Positions 1 to 4,641 of a DNA stretch of 7,663 bases are shown piece after piece. How positions within the stretch are numbered: the stretch's first letter is position 1; every line of letters starts with the position of its first letter. The position numbers and the translations under genes were made by a program. The stretch is taken from assembly GCA_015491585.1 (NCBI GenBank), contig WFVQ01000192.1, positions 1-7,663 on the forward strand, given 5' to 3'. The stretch is from Deltaproteobacteria bacterium (GTDB taxonomy: Bacteria; Desulfobacterota; Dissulfuribacteria; Dissulfuribacterales; S140-46). The notes under the pieces are model-generated. The model searched no databases. It had not been told where the DNA came from and saw only the letters and a list, made by a program, of their open reading frames with translations.

Positions 1-1
1 T

Positions 2-67
2 GCTAACACTTGATAGCTTATCTATTTCATGTATTTTATCTTTCAGATTAACTAACTTGATATTCAT
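2..67 (-). CDS. Possible start of a divergent gene, cut by the left edge (unknown product)
   Basis: On the minus strand an ATG at 67-65 opens a frame that stays open for 22 codons to the edge of the window. The peptide begins MNIKLVNLKDKIHEIDKLSS. Its hydrophobic residues (L5, L8, I12, I15, L18) are spaced as in an amphipathic helix or coiled coil, which is the main reason to list it. Against it, the region is so AT-rich that short open frames mean little, and no Shine-Dalgarno sequence lies in front of the ATG, only a run of eight A residues. If real, it would be transcribed divergently from perR and would share its upstream region. No family can be recognised from 22 residues. Confidence 0.25.
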   Translation of the reverse strand, partial: MNIKLVNLKDKIHEIDKLSSVS

Positions 68-85
68 TTTTTTTTCTAAAAGGTC

Positions 86-114
86 TTGACATAGGTTGGT
101 CGGTTGGTTATCTA
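86..114 (+). promoter_or_regulatory. Candidate sigma-70-type promoter of perR
   Basis: A perfect -35 hexamer TTGACA lies at 86-91, and TATCTA at 109-114 follows after a 17-bp spacer as a partial -10 match. A T9 tract (67-75) and an A run (78-81) sit just upstream of the -35 box, where an UP element would act. The start of transcription would fall near 120, about 25 bases before the perR start codon. The spacer holds two GGTTGGT copies. Confidence 0.55.
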
Positions 115-118
115 AGAG

Positions 119-133
119 TAATAATTTTTATTA
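119..133 (+). promoter_or_regulatory. PerR-box-like operator in front of perR
   Basis: The sequence TAATAATTTTTATTA is a perfect inverted repeat, with TAATAA and TTATTA separated by TTT. It matches 11 of the 14 fixed positions of the PerR box TTATAATnATTATAA known from Bacillus subtilis; the mismatches are at positions 2, 9 and 14. It lies over the expected transcription start, between the -10 box and the Shine-Dalgarno sequence, where a bound repressor would block transcription. Autoregulation of perR is common in this family. The surroundings are AT-rich, so a chance match is possible. Confidence 0.5.
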
Positions 134-146
134 AAAAGGAGTGGTC

Positions 147-566
147 ATGAAACAGCTACGCAAAACCCACCAGAGGGAGATCATCTTGGAGGAGCTGTGC
201 GCCAATCCGACCCATCCAACCGCAGACGAGCTGTATGAGCGCGTCAGGCGGCGTTTGCCCAGGGTGAGCTTGGCTACTGTCTACCGCAATCTTGAGATCC
301 TCTCCGATCTGGGGATCATTCAGAAGATCGAGACTGCGGGCCGGCAGAAGAGGTACGACGGCAATCCCGAGCGGCATCACCATATTCGCTGTCTCCACTG
401 TGGAAGGGTGGACGACGTTGATATGGCCGAGGACAGCGAGTTTGAGATCAAGATGCCTGAGCGCAGCAGGCATGGTTTTCGTGTCATGGACGTAAAGGTA
501 GATTTCTCCGGCATCTGTCCAGACTGCGAAAAAGAGGCGCGGGCTTCCCGTTCAAACGCACATTAG
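147..566 (+). CDS. perR: PerR-type peroxide-sensing repressor (Fur family)
   Basis: This is a 139-residue Fur-family repressor. Residues 1-70 form the winged helix, with HPTADELYE (23-31) and recognition helix SLATVYRNLEIL (41-52). The rest is the metal-binding dimerisation domain. Aligned by eye with B. subtilis PerR, all five sensing ligands are present: H23, D71, H77, H79 and D90 (H37, D85, H91, H93, D104 there). The Asp at the last position is typical of PerR; Fur has Glu. The structural zinc site is C82, C85, C124 and C127. In PerR, Fe(II)-catalysed oxidation of the sensing histidines releases the DNA and so induces peroxide defence. The ATG at 147 is preferred over the GTG at 141 because AAGGAG (136-141) is well placed for the ATG and overlaps the GTG. 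It lies directly upstream of a peroxide-defence operon, its likely target. Fur or Zur is possible but less likely. Confidence 0.88.
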   Translation: MKQLRKTHQREIILEELCANPTHPTADELYERVRRRLPRVSLATVYRNLEILSDLGIIQKIETAGRQKRYDGNPERHHHIRCLHCGRVDDVDMAEDSEFEIKMPERSRHGFRVMDVKVDFSGICPDCEKEARASRSNAH

Positions 567-570
567 ATGG

Positions 571-586
571 TTCCCGGTTCCGGGAA
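571..586 (+). terminator. GC hairpin after perR, possible weak terminator
   Basis: TTCCCG, loop GTTC, CGGGAA form a perfect 6-bp stem with a tetraloop, starting 5 bases after the perR stop codon. The sequence that follows (TTAATCC) is not a real U-tract, so intrinsic termination would be weak at best. The stem may protect the 3' end or allow partial read-through into the downstream operon. Confidence 0.35.
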
Positions 587-638
587 TTAATCCAAAATTA
601 TCTTGTTGCATAACTCGTAAATGCAGAGGGAGAGATTG

Positions 639-656
639 CGCTTTCCTTTGGAAGCG
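639..656 (+). promoter_or_regulatory. Inverted repeat over the putative -35 region, possible operator
   Basis: CGCTTTC (639-645) and GGAAGCG (650-656) are complementary apart from one T-G pair and flank CTTT. As double-stranded DNA this is a symmetrical site with outer arms CGCTT and AAGCG. It lies just upstream of the CATAAT box at 665-670, so it would be untranscribed and act as DNA rather than as an RNA stem. It is a reasonable place for the small winged-helix protein encoded at 708 to bind, but nothing here proves that. Confidence 0.35.
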
Positions 657-670
657 AGCTGTTTCATAAT
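642..670 (+). promoter_or_regulatory. Candidate promoter of the oxygen-defence operon
   Basis: CATAAT (665-670) matches five of six positions of the -10 consensus. Seventeen bases upstream, TTTCCT (642-647) is a poor -35 match (3 of 6), as expected for a promoter that is regulated or helped by an activator. Transcription would start near 677, about 30 bases before the first start codon of the ten-gene run. The perR promoter at 86-114 could also feed the operon if the hairpin at 571-586 is leaky. Confidence 0.4.
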
Positions 671-678
671 GACTAAGA
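664..678 (+). promoter_or_regulatory. Second PerR-box-like site, over the operon's -10 box
   Basis: TCATAATGACTAAGA matches 10 of the 14 fixed positions of the PerR box TTATAATnATTATAA. The left half-site is good (TCATAAT) and the right half-site poor. It covers the whole candidate -10 box and the expected start of transcription. It shares T-x-ATAAT with the box in front of perR. The weak right arm keeps this tentative. Confidence 0.35.
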
Positions 679-707
679 AGCGAATCCTGAAGTGAGGAGG
701 TGCGAAA

Positions 708-953
708 ATGGGTTGCTGTAAGAGCAAGTGCGGAAGCGGACTGACCGATGAGCAGAAGAAGGTCCTGGAGGCCATCGCCAACAGCGATGAGCCGCTATCT
801 ACCAAGGAAATAGCTGGCGCCACAGGGTTGACCAGCAATCAAGTCAGTTGCCGGATCAGGAGTCTTAAGAGCAAGGGGTATGTGGAGAGCCCGGCCAGAT
901 GCAAATACGCAGTCACGACCGATGGAAAGGCGGCCTTGAAGGAGGGAGCTTAG
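708..953 (+). CDS. Small cysteine-rich winged-helix regulator
   Basis: This 81-residue protein starts after a strong GAGGAGGT site (694-701). Residues 12-77 read as a minimal winged helix-turn-helix of the MarR/ArsR-like type: LTDEQKKVLEAI is the first helix, LSTKEIAGATGL the helix-turn, TSNQVSCRIRSLKSKGYV the recognition helix, and RCKYAVTTDGKAAL the wing and last helix. Five cysteines are notable in so short a protein: C3, C4 and C8 in the N-terminal tag MGCCKSKCG, C48 in the recognition helix and C65 in the wing. They could bind metal or an Fe-S cluster, or act as thiol switches; this is inference. Its stop codon is two bases before the rubrerythrin start, so the two are surely co-transcribed, and it is the first gene of the operon, as autoregulators often are. 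The DNA-binding fold is fairly sure; the signal and targets are unknown. Confidence 0.75.
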   Translation: MGCCKSKCGSGLTDEQKKVLEAIANSDEPLSTKEIAGATGLTSNQVSCRIRSLKSKGYVESPARCKYAVTTDGKAALKEGA

Positions 954-955
954 CC

Positions 956-1531
956 ATGAAGAGTCTGAAGGGAAGCAAGACTGAGAAGAATCTCATCACG
1001 GCCTTTGCAGGTGAGTCCCAGGCCAGGAACCGTTACACCTATTATGCCAGCAAGGCCAAGAAGGAGGGCTATGTCCAGATAGCAGCCATCTTCGAAGAGA
1101 CGGCAAATCAGGAAAAGGAACACGCCAAACGGCTTTTCAAGTTCTTGGAAGGCGGCGAGGCCGAGGTCTCGGCCTCCTTCCCTGCAGGCATCATCGGAGA
1201 CACCGTGGACAACCTCATCGCCGCGGCCGACGGCGAGAGGTACGAACATTCAGATATGTATCCTTCCTTCGCAAAAGTGGCTCGGGAGGAAGGCTTTGAC
1301 GAAATAGCCGATGCGTTCGAGGCCATCGCGGTGGCCGAGCAGTTCCACGAGAAGAGGTACAGGGCCTTGGCCAAGAACATCAAGGAGGGCAGGGTCTTCA
1401 AGAAGGACTCGAAGGTGGTGTGGAGGTGCCGCAACTGCGGATATATCCACGAGGGTGAGGAGGCCCCGGAGCTCTGCCCTGCCTGCGCCCATAAGCAGGC
1501 CCACTTCGAACTGGTTTGTGAAAATTGGTAA
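956..1531 (+). CDS. rbr: Rubrerythrin
   Basis: Rubrerythrin is a cytoplasmic peroxidase of anaerobes that reduces H2O2 to water with electrons from rubredoxin or a similar donor. The protein has 191 residues, the usual length. Residues 1-145 form the four-helix ferritin-like domain with the diiron ligands E20, E53, H56, E94, E97, E128 and H131. Residues 154-191 form the C-terminal rubredoxin-type domain, where C158, C161, C174 and C177 bind one iron. All ligands are intact, at positions close to those of Desulfovibrio vulgaris rubrerythrin. The ATG at 956 follows AAGGAGG (939-945) located inside the end of the preceding regulator gene, so translation is probably coupled. The longer frame opening at 899 overlaps the regulator and lacks support. 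Peroxiredoxin follows 45 bases later. Confidence 0.96.
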   Translation: MKSLKGSKTEKNLITAFAGESQARNRYTYYASKAKKEGYVQIAAIFEETANQEKEHAKRLFKFLEGGEAEVSASFPAGIIGDTVDNLIAAADGERYEHSDMYPSFAKVAREEGFDEIADAFEAIAVAEQFHEKRYRALAKNIKEGRVFKKDSKVVWRCRNCGYIHEGEEAPELCPACAHKQAHFELVCENW

Positions 1532-1576
1532 TCAAAGACAAAAAAGAAACTTACAGATTTTAGGAGGTATTCAACC

Positions 1577-2170
1577 ATGTGCACCCTGGTAACCAAACAG
1601 GCCCCTGATTTCACTGCAACCGCGGTAATGCCGGACAACAGCTTCAAAGAGGACTTCACCCTTTCCTCATATAAAGGGAAGTATGTCTGCCTGTTCTTCT
1701 ATCCCTTGGACTTCACCTTCGTCTGCCCTTCAGAGATCCTCGCATTCGACAAGAAGCTCGACGAGTTCAAGAAGAGGAACTGCGAGGTCATAGCGGTGTC
1801 CGTAGATTCCCAGTTCACCCACTTCGCCTGGAAGCAGACGCCGGTGGAGAAGGGGGGTATAGGCAACGTCCAGTTTCCTATGGTTGCCGATCTCTCCAAA
1901 GAGATCTCCAAGGCCTACGGAGTCTTGCTCGATGCCGGCATCTCCTTGAGAGGTCTCTTTCTCATAGACCGTGATGGTATCGTGCGTCACGAGCTGGTCA
2001 ACGATCTCCCGCTTGGCAGGAGCGTTGACGAGGCATTGAGGATCCTGGACGCCCTCCAGTTCCACGAGGAGCACGGCGAGGTGTGTCCTGCCAACTGGAA
2101 GCCCGGTGAAGAGGCCATGAAGCCCACCGCCGAGGGCGTGGCAGAATATCTCGCAAAGCACGCCAAGTAG
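1577..2170 (+). CDS. Typical 2-Cys peroxiredoxin (AhpC/Prx1 type)
   Basis: This is a thiol peroxidase that reduces H2O2 and organic hydroperoxides in the cytoplasm; it could be named ahpC or prx. The 197-residue thioredoxin-fold protein has the active-site segment PLDFTFVCPSE (43-53) with P43, T47 and peroxidatic C50, the supporting arginine R125 in LRGLFLID, and the resolving cysteine C170 in GEVCPANW. It therefore forms the typical disulfide between two subunits. It carries GGIG (93-96), a motif linked to sensitivity to over-oxidation, but the C-terminal helix has YL (191-192) in place of the YF that completes that feature. The start follows AGGAGGT (1562-1568). No AhpF or thioredoxin reductase gene is in the window, so the reductant is unknown; rubredoxin or thioredoxin encoded elsewhere are possible. 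The next gene's Shine-Dalgarno sequence overlaps its stop codon. Confidence 0.95.
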   Translation: MCTLVTKQAPDFTATAVMPDNSFKEDFTLSSYKGKYVCLFFYPLDFTFVCPSEILAFDKKLDEFKKRNCEVIAVSVDSQFTHFAWKQTPVEKGGIGNVQFPMVADLSKEISKAYGVLLDAGISLRGLFLIDRDGIVRHELVNDLPLGRSVDEALRILDALQFHEEHGEVCPANWKPGEEAMKPTAEGVAEYLAKHAK

Positions 2171-2179
2171 GAGGCGGTC

Positions 2180-3529
2180 ATGAGGATAGCCAATGGATTT
2201 ATGCTCATGTGCGCCGTTGCAGCGCTTCTGCTGCCCTCCTCTCCGTTGAATGCTGCGGAGATGGGAAGCCACAAATACGAGCAGTTTAAGAAACCCACCT
2301 CCTGCAAGGGATGCCACCGGGATATTTACAGGGAGTGGAGCCAGAGCATGATGGCGCAGTCGTTCGTCCATGAATGGGACCAGGCCGAGTACTTTAAGCT
2401 CGCCCTGGTCCAGGCAGGGCAGCTCGACAAAGTGGCTGGAGTGAAGGCTGGATGCATAGGCTGTCATTCCCCCCTGGCCTTCCTTTCCGGTGACATCCCT
2501 CCAAAACAGGCAGCGGCCGGAACCAGGGCCAATGAAGGGGTTAGCTGCGAGGTCTGCCACTCGATCACTGGTTCGACCGAGAAGGAGCCCTTCAACTTCA
2601 GTTTCGTGATAGAGCCTGGGAAGACCAAGCAGGCGCCTCGCAAGGACGCCAGGCCCAGGGGCCACAAGGCCGTCTATTCCGCCTTTCTCAGGAGCCCAGA
2701 GCTGTGCGCCACCTGTCACGATGAGCAGAGCCCATATGGCGCCTGGGTCAAGTCCACTTATCGGGAGTGGAAGGCAGGGCCTTACGCCAAGGAGGGCGTC
2801 CGCTGCCAGGATTGCCATATGTACCGTTACGAGGGCAAGGCGGCAATCGGTGCAAAGAAGAGGAGCGATGTGGCCCACCACGTCTTTCACGGCTCCCATG
2901 AGGCCTCCAAGCTCGCCGGCGCCGTGGACCTGGCTCTCTACTTGAAGAGCGCCAAGGCCGTTCCAGGCAGAAAGCTGGAGCTATCTGTCCAGCTATTCAA
3001 CGGCAAGGTCGGCCACATGATCCCAAGTGGCTCTTCCGAGGAGCGGATGTTGTGGCTGGAGGTCTGGGCCATAGACGAGAACGGCAAGAGCTATTTCCTC
3101 AAGGTTGACAGGAAGGGATTCAAGGGCGAGGAGTTCACCATCGCCGACAGCAAGGCCCTGGCTTATCAGGCTATGGGCGAGATCATGGGCGAGAAGGGGT
3201 TCAAGGGTATTCCCAGGGACGGATCGGTGCCAGATGGCGCCAGGATCTTCAGAAAACCCTTTTTCGATCCAAAGGGCAGGATGACCATCTGCCAGTGGTA
3301 CACCGCTGACAATGAGGTGGTCGATTACCGGATCGGTCCCAGGGAGTCCAAGATAGAGACCTACACCTGGACCGTTCCTGAAGACCTGCCCAAGGGTGAG
3401 CTTACGATAAAGGCCAACCTCTTCTTTAGTCAGGTGCCCGATTCAGTGGGCAAGTACCTCGGCCTTCCAGAAGAGGAGTACAGGCCATTGCTCGTTAACA
3501 CCGCATCTGCCGTCATAGAGGTGGAGTAG
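2180..3529 (+). CDS. Secreted pentaheme cytochrome c (cytochrome c554-like)
   Basis: The 449-residue precursor has a signal peptide (residues 1 to about 26, hydrophobic core MLMCAVAALLL, end NAA), so the mature protein is exported, probably to the periplasm. Five CxxCH heme-binding motifs lie in the N-terminal half: C42-H46, C92-H96, C123-H127, C176-H180 and C209-H213. The segments IYREWSQSMMAQSF (49-62) and YREWKAGPYAKEGVRCQDCHM (194-214) resemble the cytochrome c554 family of multiheme proteins. A histidine cluster VAHHVFHGSH (231-240) may supply distal heme ligands. Residues from about 250 to 449 contain no heme and look like a beta-rich domain (GHMIPSGSSEERMLWLEVW, 278-296). The role is probably electron transfer or reduction of a small molecule; the substrate cannot be read from the sequence. 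AGGAGG (2169-2174) overlaps the peroxiredoxin stop codon, so it is expressed with cytoplasmic peroxide-defence genes. Confidence 0.88.
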   Translation: MRIANGFMLMCAVAALLLPSSPLNAAEMGSHKYEQFKKPTSCKGCHRDIYREWSQSMMAQSFVHEWDQAEYFKLALVQAGQLDKVAGVKAGCIGCHSPLAFLSGDIPPKQAAAGTRANEGVSCEVCHSITGSTEKEPFNFSFVIEPGKTKQAPRKDARPRGHKAVYSAFLRSPELCATCHDEQSPYGAWVKSTYREWKAGPYAKEGVRCQDCHMYRYEGKAAIGAKKRSDVAHHVFHGSHEASKLAGAVDLALYLKSAKAVPGRKLELSVQLFNGKVGHMIPSGSSEERMLWLEVWAIDENGKSYFLKVDRKGFKGEEFTIADSKALAYQAMGEIMGEKGFKGIPRDGSVPDGARIFRKPFFDPKGRMTICQWYTADNEVVDYRIGPRESKIETYTWTVPEDLPKGELTIKANLFFSQVPDSVGKYLGLPEEEYRPLLVNTASAVIEVE

Positions 3530-3555
3530 CGGACTGCTGCAGAAAAGGAGGAGAC

Positions 3556-3930
3556 ATGACTAAGCGCTTGGAAATCTATAAGTGTGAGGTTTGCGGCAAC
3601 ATGGTGGAGATGGTCCATACCGGAGTTGGGGAGCTCGTGTGCTGCGGCCAGCCCATGAAGCTTATGGAGGAGAACTCCGTCGATGCCGCCCAGGAAAAGC
3701 ATGTGCCGGTGATAGAGAAGGTTGAGGGCGGCTTCAAGGTGAAGGTGGGCAGTGTGGCCCATCCAATGGAAGAGAAGCACTACATAGAGTGGATCGAGCT
3801 CATCGCCGACGGCAAGGCTTACAGGGAGTTCCTTTCCCCTGGGATGGCGCCCGAGGCCTTCTTCTGCATAGACGCCTCCGAGGTGACGGCCCGCGAGTAT
3901 TGCAACCTCCACGGACTCTGGAAGGGGTAG
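3556..3930 (+). CDS. dfx: Desulfoferrodoxin (2Fe superoxide reductase)
   Basis: This enzyme reduces superoxide to H2O2 without making O2, using electrons usually delivered by rubredoxin. The 124-residue protein has the N-terminal desulforedoxin domain with C10, C13, C29 and C30 (Fe centre I), then the catalytic domain with Fe centre II ligands H49, H69, H75, H119 and C116. E47 and K48, which steer superoxide and support proton transfer in studied enzymes, are both present in EKHVP. All numbers agree with those used for well-studied desulfoferrodoxins, so nothing is missing. The start follows AAGGAGG. It is also called sor or rbo. Ferritin starts 4 bases after its stop, and rubredoxin and ROO are further downstream, like the rbo-rub-roo arrangement of D. 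vulgaris with ferritin inserted. Its product H2O2 is the substrate of rubrerythrin and peroxiredoxin upstream. Confidence 0.97.
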   Translation: MTKRLEIYKCEVCGNMVEMVHTGVGELVCCGQPMKLMEENSVDAAQEKHVPVIEKVEGGFKVKVGSVAHPMEEKHYIEWIELIADGKAYREFLSPGMAPEAFFCIDASEVTAREYCNLHGLWKG

Positions 3931-3934
3931 AGCC

Positions 3935-4447
3935 ATGTTGAGCGAGAAGATGGAAGCAGCGCTGAACAAGCAGGTCAACTGGGAGATGTACTCTGCCTAT
4001 CTCTATCTATCCATGTCCTCCTATCTCGAGTCGAAGGGGCTGGCTGGGGGGGCCCACTACATGAAGGCCCAGGCCCAGGAAGAGATGATCCACGCAATGA
4101 AGATCTTCGACTTCGTGAACGAGAGGGGAGGAAGGGCCGTTCTCGAAGCCATAGAGGCGCCTCCCTCTGACTGGGATTCTCCTCTTGCCGTTTTCGAGCA
4201 CGCGTACGAACACGAACAGCACGTCACCAAGCTCATCAACGGCCTCATGGACCTGGCCTTGGAGGAGCGCGACCACGCCACCCAGATATTTCTTCAGTGG
4301 TTTGTGAGCGAGCAGGTGGAAGAAGAGGCATCTGCAAGCGGTGTCGTGGAGCAGCTCAAATTGGCGGGGGACAAGGGGCTCTTCCTGGTGGACAAGGAGC
4401 TGGGACAGAGACCGATGCCCATTCCCATCCCAAAGGGCGGAGAGTAG
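3935..4447 (+). CDS. ftn: Ferritin (FtnA-like, non-heme)
   Basis: Ferritin stores iron as a mineral in a 24-subunit cage, oxidising Fe(II) with O2 or H2O2. This 170-residue chain has the whole ferroxidase centre: E17, E50, H53 and E94, plus Q127 and E130, at the same numbers as E. coli FtnA. There is no heme-binding methionine signature that would suggest bacterioferritin. Its start lies 4 bases after the desulfoferrodoxin stop, with a GGAAGGGG Shine-Dalgarno sequence inside the end of that gene, so translation is likely coupled. Placing iron storage beside superoxide reductase makes sense: it removes free Fe(II) that would turn the H2O2 formed into hydroxyl radical, and it can hold iron for the many iron proteins encoded here. 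The C-terminal tail is rich in proline (RPMPIPIPKGGE). Confidence 0.94.
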   Translation: MLSEKMEAALNKQVNWEMYSAYLYLSMSSYLESKGLAGGAHYMKAQAQEEMIHAMKIFDFVNERGGRAVLEAIEAPPSDWDSPLAVFEHAYEHEQHVTKLINGLMDLALEERDHATQIFLQWFVSEQVEEEASASGVVEQLKLAGDKGLFLVDKELGQRPMPIPIPKGGE

Positions 4448-4463
4448 AAAGGAGGGCCTGGAT

Positions 4464-4628
4464 ATGCAGAAATACAAGTGCATGGTATGCGGATATGTCT
4501 ATGATCCCGAGGCCGGCGATCCCGAGAACGGTGTATCTCCTGGGACTAAGTTCGAGGACCTTCCTGCGGACTGGAGCTGCCCCATATGCGGGGCGCCCAA
4601 GGACCAGTTCGAGCCTACGGACGATTAA
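4464..4628 (+). CDS. rd: Rubredoxin
   Basis: Rubredoxin is a one-electron carrier with a single iron bound by four cysteines. The 54-residue protein has the two knuckles CMVCGY (C6, C9) and CPICGAP (C39, C42), the conserved aromatic residues Y4, Y11, Y13, W37 and F49, and the normal length for the family. The start ATG follows GAAAGGAGGG just after the ferritin stop codon. Its TAA stop overlaps the Shine-Dalgarno sequence of the ROO gene. In Desulfovibrio, rubredoxin feeds ROO, superoxide reductase and rubrerythrin, and all three are encoded in this operon, so it is the probable electron hub of the module. The NAD(P)H:rubredoxin oxidoreductase needed to reduce it is not in the window. Confidence 0.97.
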   Translation: MQKYKCMVCGYVYDPEAGDPENGVSPGTKFEDLPADWSCPICGAPKDQFEPTDD

Positions 4629-4637
4629 GGAGGTGAT
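4627..4637 (+). promoter_or_regulatory. Near-full-length Shine-Dalgarno sequence for the GTG-started ROO gene
   Basis: AAGGAGGTGAT pairs with almost the whole anti-Shine-Dalgarno end of 16S rRNA. It overlaps the rubredoxin stop codon TAA (4626-4628) and lies 4 bases before the GTG at 4642. It decides the choice of a GTG start for ROO, and the overlap suggests that translation of rubredoxin and ROO is coupled. Confidence 0.7.
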
Positions 4638-4641
4638 ATAA

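Noticed and set aside
141..146. A GTG start for perR at 141.
   Set aside because: The GTG overlaps the AAGGAG ribosome-binding site. The ATG at 147 is correctly spaced from it.
598..613. TTAT and ATAA separated by 8 bases as a third PerR-like site.
   Set aside because: The spacing and inner bases do not fit the 7-1-7 layout of the box. AT-rich short repeats like this are expected by chance.
899..955. An earlier start for rubrerythrin at 899.
   Set aside because: It would overlap the preceding regulator gene by 55 bases, and the extra residues have no counterpart in rubrerythrins. The ATG at 956 gives exactly the usual 191 residues.
1730..2899. A 389-residue minus-strand open frame across peroxiredoxin and the cytochrome.
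   Set aside because: It lies opposite two well-supported genes with intact active-site or heme motifs, and its translation shows no recognisable domain. It is a by-product of GC-rich coding sequence.
4297..4641. A 114-residue plus-strand frame overlapping ferritin and rubredoxin, and a 95-residue frame starting at 4341 that includes rubredoxin.
   Set aside because: The first is out of frame with two clear genes. The second is rubredoxin extended backwards through ferritin in another frame; the ATG at 4464 has its own ribosome-binding site and gives the usual length.
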